In this document: piece after piece, positions 41,501 through 56,500 of the stretch
Position numbering within the stretch: position 1 is the stretch's first letter
How the letters are laid out: every line of letters starts with the position of its first letter
Assembly (NCBI RefSeq): GCF_947461875.1
Contig: NC_091505.1
Span: 23,270,033 to 23,334,032 of the forward strand
DNA: 64,000 nt
Direction: 5' to 3'
From: Haliaeetus albicilla
Taxonomy: Eukaryota > Chordata > Aves > Accipitriformes > Accipitridae
Translations under genes and position numbers: made by a program
Notes under the pieces: model-generated
What the model saw: only the letters and a program-made list of their open reading frames with translations
Databases searched by the model: none
Told to the model about the DNA's origin: nothing

Positions 41501-44500
41501 CCGCCCCTCCAGTAATCTTTAATAAACATGCATCTGAAGTATTTTTTCAACCTTTGCAATCTATATTTATATTAGATGTTACCAAATGAAAGTTAGGACA
41601 TTTACTAAATTATATTAATGCTAATATCACTAAACCCTGAAAATTTATTCCGCAAATATTGCAACTAAATTTCTAAAAGTAAAAAGTGAATATAATCCAT
41701 AGATAGATTATGTATATATTTAAATACAGTATAACAGGAGTAATTACCTTTCAGTATCTCCACTGACTGTGTCCCCTGCTCTCTGTAGAAGAAAAACAAA
41801 TAGTATTAAACACGACTAAAGACTATACTTCCTTGGTGCACTCAATATAGTGGTATCTGCAGCAAAAGAAGTCACAGAAGTAAACCACAGTAGTCATTCT
41901 GTAACTAAGGAAAAGGAAATGGAAAATTTATTTCAGTTTCTAACTAAATGTTATTCACAATAAAGATCATGTTTAAAGCAACTTGCATCTGCACTTATAA
42001 AATAGTTTCAGCTGCTGTATAATTGTGATCAAAGCTCTTTAAAACAAGAAGGGAGCTAAAAATTTGTTAGAATGTCAATGTTTGCAAGAATGTTAGTATT
42101 TGAAAGGGAGTTTAAGTGTAAAGGACAAATATTACAATATAGAATACAGAATTTCAGAAGAATGAACTGTCATCAAAACTTTCTTTAATACCATTCTTAC
42201 ATAGCTTTACCTAACTTGATTTACAACACTGGTTATTCCTCTGAGGTTTGGAAATGAATATGTCTTTTAGTAGCAAGTGATTCAGGATTAAAAATAAAAT
42301 CTTCAGACTGTTTTTTTTTTTACTTTAAACCAAGCTTTATGATGGAGAAGTTTTCCCACAGTTAAACAGTTTCTCATCTTAAAGTTACAAAAGTGTATGT
42401 TTTAAAATTAATGTGTATTTGTTTATAAGTGCAGAAATCTGCACTTGAAAAATCTTTGAGTATATGCTTTCTGAATAACTAAATAGGAAACAGATTATTT
42501 TTTGTAAGTATAATGTTTGTGTTTTAATATCACTACTTTAGGCATACAGTAATATATTTAATCGCATGTGACTTCAGAGAACGGCTACAAAACTGAAATG
42601 CCTGTTGCACATGTAAGACAGGAAGTCTGCTGGGTCTGTTTAACCACATGGGCTATAACATAGGTATATTCTAACAGTGTGCATTTCTAAGAAAACTTTA
42701 AAATGTTCAGGGGACGCATTTTGCTACCTCCTTCCTTCACGTATCCCCCTGGTGTATCCATATACAGGATCATTTATCATCTTTCACCATGCGATTTCTA
42801 CTACAGGTAATAGATGATTTGCCACTTGAAGCAGGCAAAAAACCCTTAAGTGACCAAGTTACCCTGGTAATAACTAATAAGTTTGGAGGGGATTGATGAT
42901 ACCAGAGTAATGTTAAAATATCTCAGGAGTCTTGTTTATCACCTGCTTGCATGTAATAGGACTAGTTACCTAACCTAAGATCAGAAAGACAGTTTCCCTG
43001 CAGCAGGACCATGAAGATCTACACAACTACTTCTTCTTCTTTTCTCTTAAGCATTCCCGTTATCCAAAACATTCCTTGTATCCAAAGGAGAATCAACCTG
43101 CCGCAGGAACATGGTGAACATACAGTAAGATTATTAATGGCAAAGATTTATTTCCAAACTATCAAGCATATGAAGGTACTGACAGCCTATATAAAGTCAA
43201 AAGTGGATCACTAAATCAGTACATGAATTTTCATAATGGTCACTGTAATGATCATAGGGCTGAAAATTAAAGAATGGTAAGCACTATTCCTGATTTTGCA
43301 GCTAGTACATTCTACAACGTGTTAGTGTTTTGAATAAAACATTGCCACAGTTAACCCACACTCAAGCCAGAGACTACGTCATGGCAAAACTGTCTACAAT
43401 ACAACATAAATGACACACATTTAAAAGTTTTCACTTAAATAGGCTTTACTGTCTCTTAGCTTCCACAATAAATAGGATGCTACAAATTTTAAGAGTAACT
43501 TCATTTCCTCTTGTTGCTACATTAAATACTAACCTTCTATTGTTCTGGTAATTGATTCGGTTAAAATATTCTAGCAAATGTGAGCATCAAAGATGGTTAC
43601 CATTCAAAGAAGAGAACTTACCTGATGAAAAGTAATGAAATGGTGCCCTTACACTTAAAAGCAGGGAGTTCTCCTACATACCTTGTTGAAACCAGGCACA
43701 AGGTAGGAGCTCCCTATTGAGTAATTGAGTACACAAAACTATAACAGGCTTTCTCGAGTGCTATAAACAACTTAATTCTCCTTAGAGTACACTGCAATCT
43801 AGCCTAAAAAACCCACAAAAATGAAAATATACCATCTAGAAATATTCATATTTTCTTGAAGCCGATTGTAAGAGATAACAGCATACATCTAAAGCAAAAT
43901 ATCTGTTTGAAGAGCTTCAGTAAAATGCTGCAAAAGAAATGTCAGATTTCTGCTGCTGCTAATGCACTATTAAATACCAATCTGATCATTCCTGAAAATA
44001 CTGTGGACAGCCTAGTAAAATATTGTGTAGCCAACCGAGCAAAAGAACTTTGACAGCAGCACTACCCATGCTACTGTTATAAAAATAGAATTTATTCATA
44101 CTAGAAGGCTCAAAGAATTTCTTCTCATATCCCTCTGCCTTCTAGTGTTACTAATTTTAGAAACTAAAAGTGGGAATAATAATTTAGTCAGTTTAAGCGT
44201 TTCCCATTCTATTTCTTAATTAGTAGAGGCCTTTCTTTTCCAAAACTGCTCCCAAAGTAAAAGCAAAGGATTTCCAAATCAGGGTTTATTCACTTTTTCT
44301 CCCAAATGGGACTCATCCCACACTCCCTTCCCTGACAAAGCTACAATAATCCTCCTTGTTCACACTGTGCCAGCCATCTTCTTTTCATCGCCTGTATTAC
44401 AGATTTTCACTACCACTACACAACTACCCCAGTTACTTACTTCCTTCCAAAGAAACGCACAAAGAACCCCTATATCATGGGTGATCACCCTGGATCATGG

Positions 44501-47500
44501 TTCCAAGATTCCTTTTGATCAGATATATTCCATTAGTACAGCTGTAAACAATTGCTAGGATGTTGTGAACTTGCATATATTAGACTGAAAAAGACACTCT
44601 AGAGTGAAACGTGCTTCTGTTAATAAACCATGTTTTTCTAGAGGTCTTTCAACACCACTAATTTTTTGCATTAATGAGCACTAATTTTCAGATATTTAAT
44701 AATCTAATCTAATTAACTAAAACATAGTCTGTAGTCGGGAAATTTTACAATGGTTCTATAATAGTGGGAAAAAGAAAAAATACGAGTTAACCATTTAACT
44801 ACTCACAGATTATGTAAATTGTAACTGATTATTAGTTCACTGCAATTTAGAAAAGAGCAAAGAAGAATATCTGTATAAATACAGAGAGGGAGGAAAGAGT
44901 TGATATGAGTACTTGAAAGGTAGAAAACATATTTAAGACCTTTTAATCAATACTTAATTTATTAGAAACAAATCTCTGTTCCCGACCAACTCATTAATAA
45001 CACACATATTATTACCAATATTTAAGTATGGACACTAGGGATTACTATAAACATACATATGTGTATGACCTTCTATTTGACTGAATTTTTATCCTCAAAG
45101 AAGATATCATTGGGGTACAATCTGGTTGCTAGCTTGAAATGCCAAACTTATAGAAGGATTTCTGATAGCATGTATGGAAAAAACCACACAGTAGCATTTC
45201 TATAAATGTGTATGTATAGCTATAATTAATTTCCCTGTGTAATTGTAATTACATGCACAAATACAATACTGACAATGATTTATAGGTGGTAGACTCCTAT
45301 CTGCAATTTCAGCAACCTTACGTACAATTTTTCTGAGCAGTTGCTTCTTAACAGTTCCTGATATTTGGAAGACAAATTGCCTTACCCTAGTTCTCAAACT
45401 AAAACTTTACTTCATCTTAGTAAAAGGCCACTTTCATGACTAGTAGACGTGTGGGAGGCTCAGGAGGCACAAGTCTTGTCATGCTGTCACAGACTATAAA
45501 GCACAAATTCTGTGAAATTCAGGTCACTGGCACCTATCAGCCTTCTTTAGTCAGCTTCACATTTATGTAGCTCTAGGGATTTCAGCGGATCTATCTCTGA
45601 CTTGCACAAGTAGAAATGAAAGGACTATAAGGCCCATACGGTCTAACAAGCACATCTGTTGATCCTTTCCCAAAGCAAATCCTGTAGAAACTTCTATTTA
45701 CCTGAGATTTCTATAAATAACTGATTTAAAAAAAAAAATTGTTTCCTTGAACCAGGATTTCATCATGAAAAGAAATATTTTCTCCTAAGAAGTAAAGAAA
45801 TCACATAAATCACAGAAAACAAAAGAACCTTGAGCTGCAGAGATAGTGTGAAAACATTCAGAAGTCATTGTTTACCTGTTTACTATTGGAAGAGACTAGA
45901 AGAGATGGTAATGAGATTAGACTAGTTTGATAATGAGCGGTACTGATCCCAATGGTCAAATGCAATATATTCATTCCACCTAGATATGTCAATTATTCAG
46001 ATGCAAAAAAGATTCTCCTACCTTTATCATAAATACTGTTCTTCTATACTCAGATATTTAATTCCCTACAAAAATGATTTCTGCTTCCTTAACTCACATA
46101 TTCATTTTCCTAAGCATCTCTCTACATTATGTTTGTTCAAAAGTGAATCAGTAGCCTTGTTGCCAGGGACTTTACTTATCTCTCTAGCTCAGTGAGCTGA
46201 TGCTTAACCCATTGAATACACTTGCAAAATTATTATGCTCAGCTAAAAATGAAAGTAGCCTTTGAGGTTTTTCTTTCACTCACTCTTGTTGAGAGGAGAG
46301 ATAATAGAGACAGGAAATAATCTCATGCAATCTACACCCATGTACAGTTCAGAAATACTCAATTTTTGCAGTGAAAAAACTCAAGATAACAGGTGAGAAA
46401 ATTAACTAAAGACAGAAGAAAAGTATCCACTCAGGATTTTTAATTATGTGGTACATTATGAACATTATGTCAGCATATAGCAGGCAACAGAGAAAGCAGC
46501 AAAATTTTAACAGAATGGAAGTTCCATTTTTTGAAAAATGCTACATCCAAAAGAGAAACTACCCCAGATTATACATGAGGTTAAAAGAAGTATTCTAACA
46601 GAATATCTAAAGGAAGACTGCCCTGTGGCTAACAAAATTTATCTTATGTAGTAAAGCAAAAAATAGTCCAAAAGGACAAATCACAACAGTGGATAAACTG
46701 TATTTTATGTTGACCAAAGCTTACCTTTGTCCTCATCAATCCACTCTTTTAATTTAAGGGAAATTTAAGAAATTTAAGGGAGGTTTAATCTGAACATCAA
46801 TGGTGTAAAAAATAAACAAACAAAAATATCCACAGACCCCCCCAAAAACACAACAAAAAAAGTTATATTCTTCAAAAACTAAGAATAAATACTGCATTCC
46901 AAAGGAATGGGTGATGTGGTTTTTGGTCAAAGAAAACCAGCATATTAACTTTTAGCTATATTTATGTTCTCTGAAACTCTTATGCTTTTCTGGAACAGAC
47001 ACCAGATATGATTTTGTCACAATAAACTAACTAGAACTACTGAGCTTTATGGAATGAGCAATCATTCCATATTGTATACTAACAATCTTAATTTCATACA
47101 AGATGTATAGCAACTAAAGTGGACACTCACTTGAAGTATCCACCAAATTTAAAGAATAGAATTTTATTTCATCACAGAAAAATTACAAGGTAGAATTTAA
47201 TGCCATTTAATAAAACTCTGAAGTTTTACGGATTTCACATGAAAAACATAATGCAGTTCTTTCCTGAGGAAAAAAGCGTTCAGAGCCCTAATACAGTTGG
47301 AAATCCAATCACATGAAATTACGCTGTTAGAGATGGAATGTATTTCTAAGTGCAACTTTCCACTGTCACAAAGCACGAACATTTCTTGCCGAGAAGTTAA
47401 GAACAGCCGACATGCAGCCCAATATTCAGCAGTGATTTTGCTGCACAGGATTCCATGGGAAAGGTAAGGCAAGTGGAAGAAAGAGAGTCGCTGAAGTTGA

Positions 47501-50500
47501 AAGGATGTAGTGTAGCTCAAGAGGTTACACAGGTCAGGGAAAAAGACAGTCAATTCCTTCCCCTCCCTTTTTCTCACATTCCCCATTCCTCTAGGTACAG
47601 GCTACCTGTGACCCTGCCCTACACAGGACTGAACTTTTCTGTCATGCAATGCTTTCTCTCGTCCTCCAAAACCCCGGCCTCATTCTCTTGCTGGGGAAGG
47701 GAGGAAGCTTGCAGGACCAAGGCCTGAGCCAGCAAGTAGAGAGTAAGACTCAGAGAAGAGTCTTCAGAGTACTACAGCTGGCTTCCTGCATACTGATTCT
47801 TTTGTCAGCAACAGTAGGAGATAATATTTGTATTATAAGGAAGATGAGTTTGCATATTTGCATTTGGTGCATTCTTCTGGATGACAAATATTGCAATTAT
47901 GGTAGCAATAATATCAGTTGTAGCTAATATTTATTAACAAATGCTGAATCATATCAATCCAAATGGCTGTTAAATTTATCTTTAGACTGCATGTACAAAA
48001 TCAGAAATAAAATACTTTTCTTTGGTAGCCTGGAGAAATAATAAAAACAAGCCATAAATTCATTTGCTAAAATAAAACAATGCAGTAAATCTTAGCTCTG
48101 TTGTGACTTTCTGCAGTCAACGGACTCCAGAATGCTTTACATACGGCAATTTACACATGAAGATACAGTAGGTTAATGAATGCTTCATTTGCTAACTTTC
48201 ATTGGTAGTTTGTAGTGGTTCATTTGAAGACTGCAGAATGACATAATTAAAATATGTTCTAATACAGCAAAATTACTTATGAAAACATTGTGTATGTTTG
48301 AATAAAAACAGCCTCATATTTGCTTTGCTGTACAGCTTCCTAATATAACTATCAATTTAAAGAGTTCAAAACAAACAGGGTAGCCTAAACATTTGGAAGC
48401 AAGCAGTAATACATAGCCTGTCTCATGGCTGAATTGCTGAAGCAGGTATCACAGGCCAGTACAAATACATCAGTCCTAACCACTGCAGCGTGTTCAATGC
48501 AAAATTCCAGGTCCTCTCCTGAAATACTGTGTGACTGGAGCCCAGGACAGGTCTACAACAAATAATGGAGAAGCTCATACCTCAGCTGAGCTTCACAATT
48601 GCTCTATAGAGACGGATGGACATATTATGCTTGGATCGAGATGTAGTATATTATTTCAGGAGCAAGCGCAACCATTTTTCTAAGTTGCTTCCAGATGTGA
48701 AAAGGTATATCTGAAACAAACATTGGTTTGTGCTGTGCAGATACATGAGCTAAATTTGGTCTAACTTAGAGAATCTATACACGGTTTTCACTTTGCATTA
48801 TACACAGAGTATAAAGGGTACCAAAAGTTCAGATTCGATGGTAATTTCACTTCCTTAGTGCAGTGAAACTCATAGGCAAAACTTTTCAGCATATGACAGA
48901 CCCTACTTATTCCATAAAGTTGCTCAGCACTAAAATCCAACAGAAATCCAACTGCCTTCTTGCTTTTCCTTACTGCAAATAGATGTTTTTTATAGACATC
49001 AAGAACAACCATAGTTCTAGACTAAGACTGTTTTAGGCCTTTTTTCCTGGATTCACGTTGATTATGAAGTTCTTGATTACTGAATGAATGTGGAAATCTA
49101 AAGACTGTTGACAATAATAGTAAAAAGGAATATTTCTTAACATTTTACTTCCCTTTATTTACCCTTGTACTGTAAAATGCCTTTTTCCTTTTGAACTGTT
49201 TATAGATTAATGAAGAGTCTACCGTTCAAGGCTGCACAGACTGTGAAGAAATGTATTAGTGGACATTGCTACTGAAGGATCCATCTTACAGTACTAGCTA
49301 GATACTTGTCAGATCAAACCTTCATGTGCATGCACTGTTATGATACAGTATAAATGCAAAGTAATCTTATCTTACAATCAATACAACTGGACAGAATCAG
49401 TTTGAAGCTACAGAAGCTAGAAAGGCTTATATTAGCTTCTCTGAGCAGCTAGATTCCACATAGTCATCCTCATAGTGATTTTCCAACATACCAGCAAGGT
49501 AGGGAAAGAAGGTTTTCCATATTACAGATACTTAAATAAAAAGCAAAGGTAGAATTTATTCAGCAGTTCAGAAAGGAAATAAAACTCTGAAGGAAGTAAT
49601 TCTCATCCTTGACAGTTAAGACAGTTGTTTCTTCCTGCAAAACCAGGAAGGAAGAAATAAAATAGGAGCACTTTTCCTACAAAATTGGCAATAAAAGACT
49701 CCTCCTTCACTCATATGGAGCTGAATACATATGATTCTCCCAGTCTGTCTTAATTATTATACTTATCATAGTAGCACTCAGACTGCCTATCATGCAAAAA
49801 AAGTGTCTGGAACATCTGGTACATCCCAGCATGCATGCTTTACAGAAAAACCAGATCTGCATTGTGTTTGCATAGATTTTAGTTCTCAGCATGTACCATT
49901 AAACTTTATGTCATTTGTCAAGCTGCCTTCTGCAGCTCCAAGAACAGTTAAATAGCATTTACATCATTCTGTGCTAAAAGGCATGCATTACCAACTTCCT
50001 GTGATCAGCAGGAAGAAAATAAAAAACAAGTTAAGCAAGTTCTGTGAAACAATGACTAACCCTAAACTACTATAACACTTCAAATTATCTTTAAAGTAAA
50101 AAGTGGCTACTGCTGTAACATTCCCAATGACTACCCTAAACCAGCCATTATTTCTGTTTTACTATGTGGGGAATATTGAAATGAAATAATCCATCTTAAA
50201 ATTCATTAAAAACTAAGTCTCTTCTACACACTGAATTCTAATTCACAAAAAATTTAGAAGATTCAATAGTTTATAATCTAATTTCTTAAGATATGATATT
50301 ACAGAATAAAATATCCAATTACTTTGTAGATAATAGGGCCAGAACATTTATCGCTAAGTAAAACCAGATGAGAGATCATTATCTTACTTGAGAATTTAAT
50401 GTAGTAACCAGCAAATTAAATTTCTGAGCTTCAGAAACTAGTGCAAATCTGAGGCAATAAAACCACGAAGTCGAACACCATGTGAATTTTCAGACTAGGT

Positions 50501-53500
50501 CTGGAATAAGAACTCCAATATTCCTTTTAGGCAGATGCTGGTTCCCATAGTGCAAAACGTAACTGAGCAGCAGAAAATGTACAGTTCACTAGAGTTTTTT
50601 AAAATCCTGAACATCAGTTTAAAGATGGAAAATGTTCTCTATTCAAGACTTTTTGTCTTTTGTTTTATGGGGACAAATGCAAAATGAAAAATTTCTCGTG
50701 TACATCTGGACTATTGTGCAGGAGTCCTACTTAAGTTAATTTTCTTCAGAATGAGCTCTGGTAATACAAAATAAAAACATATTCAGACTTTATTCTAGTA
50801 AACCCAGAGTCTATTCCAACAGTGTATTTCAGCAGTTCTATAATGGATATACTTTTGTGATATTTACATATGCCTCACTATTTAGGCTGAATCTGGTAAA
50901 CAGTGTCACTTCAGAAGCAAAGCATTAGTAAACATAGGAAGTAATGTTCTAAGAAATACTCTATTGATTAACAATAACAGCCTTGTTAATTGTAATTGAC
51001 TCTTCCTCAGATTCTGTGACATGCATCACAGAATTGCATATCAATTAAATTAGGGTTATAAATATATCCTGAAAGGGGTAGTGTTTCTTGACAGTAATAT
51101 TTTACTGCAACATAGCTTTATGCATCACTTTATACCCTGGGCATACTGCCAATATTGCATTACCTAAATATCCACTTTATATAGTAACTCTGCATCCTCA
51201 CAGCAACTTATGAAATCAGTCTAATTGTTTAATTTTAGGTTCCAAATCAACTTTCCTTCCAAAGCATTAATCTAGTGGTGAATCTATGCAATTACCAATT
51301 TTGTAAAACTTCTTACGTCTGTGTCTGGTAATTTAAACTACTGTTAAATAAGTGACTTTTTTTTTTTTTTTTTGGTATGTATTTATGCAAGCACTTAGAA
51401 AATAAAGCAATAGCTAACTGACACTGTGTATCTCAATTTCTCCTTCCATCATGCCATACTTGTTTGCTTACAAGACACTATCACCTTCCCTTTACCGAAG
51501 ATGATTAAGATCCTATTTAACATTATCATCTCCATTTTCCAAAGCATTTATCTGGGTTGAAATTTTGATCTATATCCAAAAGTTGCTCTGGTCATGTGTT
51601 AAGTGTAGAGGAATTAATGGAAATCTGATTATAGCAGTTCTGCAGTATTGACTTCCATAAAAAACAAAATAAAACACCCCCCTCCCCCAAAAAACCCCAA
51701 ACCAAAAAAAACTAAAGCAGTTTTGTCATCTGAAAGTACTGCCTCCAGACAGCTGAGAAAAAACAAAACACAGACTAGAAGAGCAAGGAGAAGGGAAGCA
51801 GACATCACACAATTTTTTTTTTTTAATACAAAAGTAGCAAAAGCTGTTTTATGGTGATTTGGTTAGGTAAAGTTCAGAAGTATCTTCTTTTGATTAACCT
51901 TAGTCTTGTTGTAGAATGAATTCTCAAAAGACTAAAATCTCATTATCCAATAAATAAATATATTAAAATGCTTATGAAAATCCTGGTAACACCTTTAGAT
52001 ATTAAGGAAATGAGATGTTCTACTTAAAACCTAAACTTCTATTTAGGAACACAACTATCTATTATTTTTCTTTTCCTTTTTGATATCTAAAAGCCATTAA
52101 ATGTTCTTTGATATTTAACATTTTCATTCTGGGTAGTTATCTTTCAGGGTAGATATGCCAAACAATTTTTTGCTTCGTTTTTCAGAATTCTTTCAGTATT
52201 CAAAGTGGAAAGACATTGTTAATACGAATGATTCTGTACTGGCAAGAACCCACAAAACCTGTGTCAGCAACTCTTGTATATTTGTCAACTCAGTTTCTCT
52301 TGTATATTTATAAGGCAGGTGACTAAATGCCCAAGATATTCCGACTCCTATGACTATCTCCTAAAGGACTGCAAAGGTCTGTCTCTAATGTTGTTCAGAA
52401 AATTTATGGTGATAAAAGAATTTATACCACTCTGTCAGTCCATAAATAATCATTTTACATGTGTGCTCCTCTGTAATTACTGGACATTATAATACAGTTT
52501 ATGAAACAGGTACTGCACTGACTTTTTTGGGTAAACCAACCACTACATGTAATGTTATCTCCTCCCATGATACCACCCTTTTTCCAGTTTCCTGCATTTC
52601 CTTCAGAGCCTTTACAGTTGACATATTATGTCATTAGGTTATTTTTTCATATTTATTGTGTTATCATACAATATCATATTACTAATTTATCATGTCTGTT
52701 TCAAATAGCTGCATTTCTTCTAATACACAATGAAAGCCACAGAATGAAGAACTGCTCCTAGTCACTGTGACTTACAAACAGAAAGCAGCTGACAAAAAGA
52801 ATTTAAAACTGTGTATTATAATATTGCAGACATTTAAGATAAAATAATATTTCTATAATGTGTAACTGGTTGTTTTTCTGTATAAAGTGATTTGCAAACT
52901 GCTATTCAGAACACAAAGCTCATATGACGGTATGGAAATCATGCAAGATAATACGTCTTCAGTTCTGAAATCACAGTGAATATGTGGCACAGTACTCTTC
53001 AAGAGAAATGCCACTTTTATTTTTAAAAGAGTATCCACTTCAGGACTGTTGAGTTCTGACTACTTTGGTGAGAGTTGTACATTGCCCAACATCTGCCTCC
53101 TTATACTTTCCCCTGAAGGGTATGACTTTTGTCATACCTTTTGCTAGGGTAGAAGGGCAATAGATCTGATACAATCTGGTGATTTCTTAACAAACTCCAA
53201 GCATTAAATTCTGGTTTAACTGAACTAAACAGCAACTTTTATCTCAACTTTGCCAGGAAATTTATTTTGCCTTGGAACTTTAAACGGAAGTTGCCTTGAT
53301 GATCAAAAATAAATCATGTGACAACAGGCCTGACTCTGGGAACTTAACAAATGACTACCATTATTTAAAGGGTGCAACTAGCATCTTACCCCATATGACC
53401 CATTTCCCTTTCTTCAGAAGTCAGGTGAGTCAACAGACAATAATCACGCTTCCAAAAAGAAATCTACTAAACCCAATTGATTCATCTACCAAGTTATGAA

Positions 53501-56500
53501 ATATTGTTCAGTTTTTTGCAGACTTGCATAATAATTTTCTCATTCTTCCTAGTAAACTAGCTACTGCTTTTTGCTCTGGATTTGAAATCCTTTTCTTTGA
53601 CTTTGTGATCCTGATGATCTCTCTACGACTTTATGGACAGAATAAACATATCCTGATAGACAATCACATGACTTGATTTATAATCTACTTGACTTTCTCT
53701 GAAGCTGGGGAAAAAGGCCTTCCACCTTTTCCAAACATACTAACTTCAAGTGGCATAGGAAAGGGAAACTTAAATTTCCTGAAGACAGAAGAAAAGTATC
53801 TGATCTTCAGACTATCAAATGCTGACAGCTTGCGGCAACAGAGATGAATCAATGGCTATATTTCACCCCTGAGGTGAACCTTCTCAGACTTGATGCAAAT
53901 ACAGTCATCTCCCAAGATTTTGCTCAGAGAAAGAAACACCAGGTAGAAGCCCTAAATGCAAAAAAAGTCCAAAGAAACTTGCTACAAGTCCTGCTTTTTC
54001 ACTTAGGTCTTTCTAAGAGGAAATTCACCATGATTAGAAAATAAATACACCTTTGAAAACTTCCATACCAAATGTGGGGAGGAAATAGGCTTTTTCTTCA
54101 GTAAAAAACTGCCCTGAAGATACTGAGGTTTGAGTACAAAATACTCTGAAGCTACTATTCTGTCATGAGAATGGAGCAGTCTGCTCCCAAACGGTAGGAC
54201 CATGAGTAAAATCTAAGAATGCCTCTATAAAAGGCAATATTACACATGCAAAGCATGAACAGTGAGGACTGATCTCTAAAAGGGTGTTGATTATTTCAGG
54301 ACATCTGAATCAGTACAGTGAAATTCTGCACAAGCCAACAGTCATGAGAACCTAGTGCTTTTTTGTGGTGGCTATAAGAACTGGCTGGTCATTCATCCAA
54401 TGAATTATATCGTCTCCATAGTTTTTAGTCCAAAATATTTCCTCTATTATCAGTACCAAAAATTCACATTACTAGACTGTGGCCATGATACTGCAATTTA
54501 AATAAACAGTAACTCCATTAGGCTTGTCTATTTTTACAAGACATAACAATTGGAGTGGAAATATAAAAGCATGTAAACTAATCTATAACTAATTGTTATC
54601 AGAGGCTGAGTATAGGATCCTCAGGAACCTTTGAAAAAATAATATGGTCAAATTAAACTAAACTCAGTGAGACTAAGTAATTAGGAGCACTCTTTTACTT
54701 AAAGCATCTGATATAAAATGATCCTCACCTTGCATTTTTCCATTCTGTCTAGACTGTTCTTATGTGAAAGTTATCGTGATACTGACATTAAGCAACTTTC
54801 TTGGACTATAAAATACAACATTAAAACATAAAGTAGAAGAATATGCTTTTATATCTGTATCAGTCCTAAAAGGAAAACATTTTATGTTTTCCATGTACTT
54901 TATGTAGTAAGGTTTTTTGTTCTGTACTTACGTGATAAAGTGGAACTGTATTGTTTTCTGCTAGCGAGAAATTCAAGACATCTTGCTGTCCAGGTTCAAG
55001 CCTAACATTAATAGTAGATGTTAATACGGATGGACTAATAGGGTAGTTTGGACTGCTTGTGGTTTTGCCCTTTTTTCTTGACCTATGACCTGTGTCCCTT
55101 TTGTTGTCTTTTTGTGTCAAAGGCTCTTCTTGGATAACCAGTATCTTGTCATCACTCAGATACCGCAGGAGTGAATTCTCAGAGTCAGTTGTTGGAGGAA
55201 AAAAAAAGAAAAAAACATTAGTAAGAGAACAGAACCATTTTGGCTGCATCTGTATTGTCAGCTTGGTTAACTCCCCACTTCATCTGAGACTCTTTCCTCT
55301 GCAAACAAACCTATTTGTACTAAGGTTCCAATCAAGAGCAAACTACATAGTTGGCACAAAACCTAGGTACAGAAAAGATGGTGGTGCATATCCAGGTCCT
55401 TGCATGACAGACGGTATGAAGCTAGTCCACATCATATGGCTTGTGTAACTAAGAAAATATAAATACAGCCAAAAGGTTTCAGTGAAATGTCAAAGATTAT
55501 CACTTGGTACTATTAGACTGGAAAGAGTCATGTGAATTGTGAGGGCTTGCACTGGACTCGGTACTACCTTTACTGACAGCCTTTGCCATTTGAGGTGAAA
55601 GTCAGCATACATGTAAAATACTTGTAAATTGTATCAAGCGGGGAGCATCTCTGGGACCATTCCAGAGACAAGGATTGTAATTTCAAGGAACCTGACAAAC
55701 TGGAATAATGGTCTTAAGATGTGCAATATACTTGGGCACAATTTCAAAATGGGAACTGGCCAGGCAACAAGTCTGAGGAAAGGAATCTGTCTATAACAGT
55801 GAAATACAAACTAAACATAAATCAACAGACTTGGAATAAATTAGAAAAGGCTTGTGCCTTAAATGAAATGAAAAGATTACTAAAAAAAAGTAGTTTGAAA
55901 TCCTGTATTAATTTTCAAGAGTATCATTCAATTTTGTCACATTGTAAATAGTCAAGTTGAACTCTCAGCTACCCACACTGTGCCTAGAAGATTCTGAAAA
56001 TATAGTATTTATTTAAGAACCTTTAACAATTGGCATAACAATAAACATAGTTGCACATTTGAAGAATATTCTTTTGAATGATATAATTGCTTTTTAGCAG
56101 AGGAAAAAAAAGGAAGAAAGGAACTTTGCTATCACCATGCTTCTTCCAAAGTTCATAACTCCCACTGGAATCAATAGAAATTTATATGATTAGGACTGCT
56201 GGTCTGAACACTGACAATACAGTTGCTGATTCTCGTTTCAAATATTCATTCATACTAATCAAAATGTGTCTCAAAGGACATTACCCTACATCTATAACAT
56301 CACTTGTTGCTTTCTAGAACTGTGAAGATTAAGAACTGATTGCTATTAACATATATCTGAAACTTATAAGTATTTTTTCCCTTGATGTTTATCTTTCTTT
56401 ATACTAGAATTAGATAGAGTAAATCCCTCCTACTCATACACAACTTCTTAAATTTTCAGAATAGAAACACAGAAACCCAGATACTAAACAGGCTCTTTTA

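Larger units (their letters stand above)
31876..41747 (-). other. Intron e-f (9.9 kb)
   Basis: AT-rich. It contains an 87-nt pure A/G tract (41376-41462), a three-copy tandem repeat (39682-39755) and a G-rich patch near 35192-35210. No further exon was recognised. Confidence 0.65.
41783..54931 (-). other. Intron d-e (13.1 kb), the longest complete intron
   Basis: AT-rich. It holds short simple repeats: AATTTAAGGGA units at 46751-46780, a C-rich patch at 51676-51698 and a T17 run at 51357-51373. Minus-strand open frames here (for example 47586-47197) show no family similarity or splice context. No interspersed repeat family was recognised with confidence. Confidence 0.65.

Noticed and set aside
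47197..47586. 129-codon open frame on minus in intron d-e
   Set aside because: No recognisable domain, no CNK similarity, no fitting splice sites; likely chance.
51661..51715. C-rich patch as a G-quadruplex on the transcript strand
   Set aside because: Only three full G-runs of three or more are separable; a fourth is missing.
55092..55448. 118-codon open frame on plus
   Set aside because: Overlaps exon d antisense and continues into intron; no similarity seen.
55560..55600. Possible missing exon between c and d with donor AAAG/GTAGTA
   Set aside because: No polypyrimidine tract and acceptor at a useful distance, and no CNK-like peptide.
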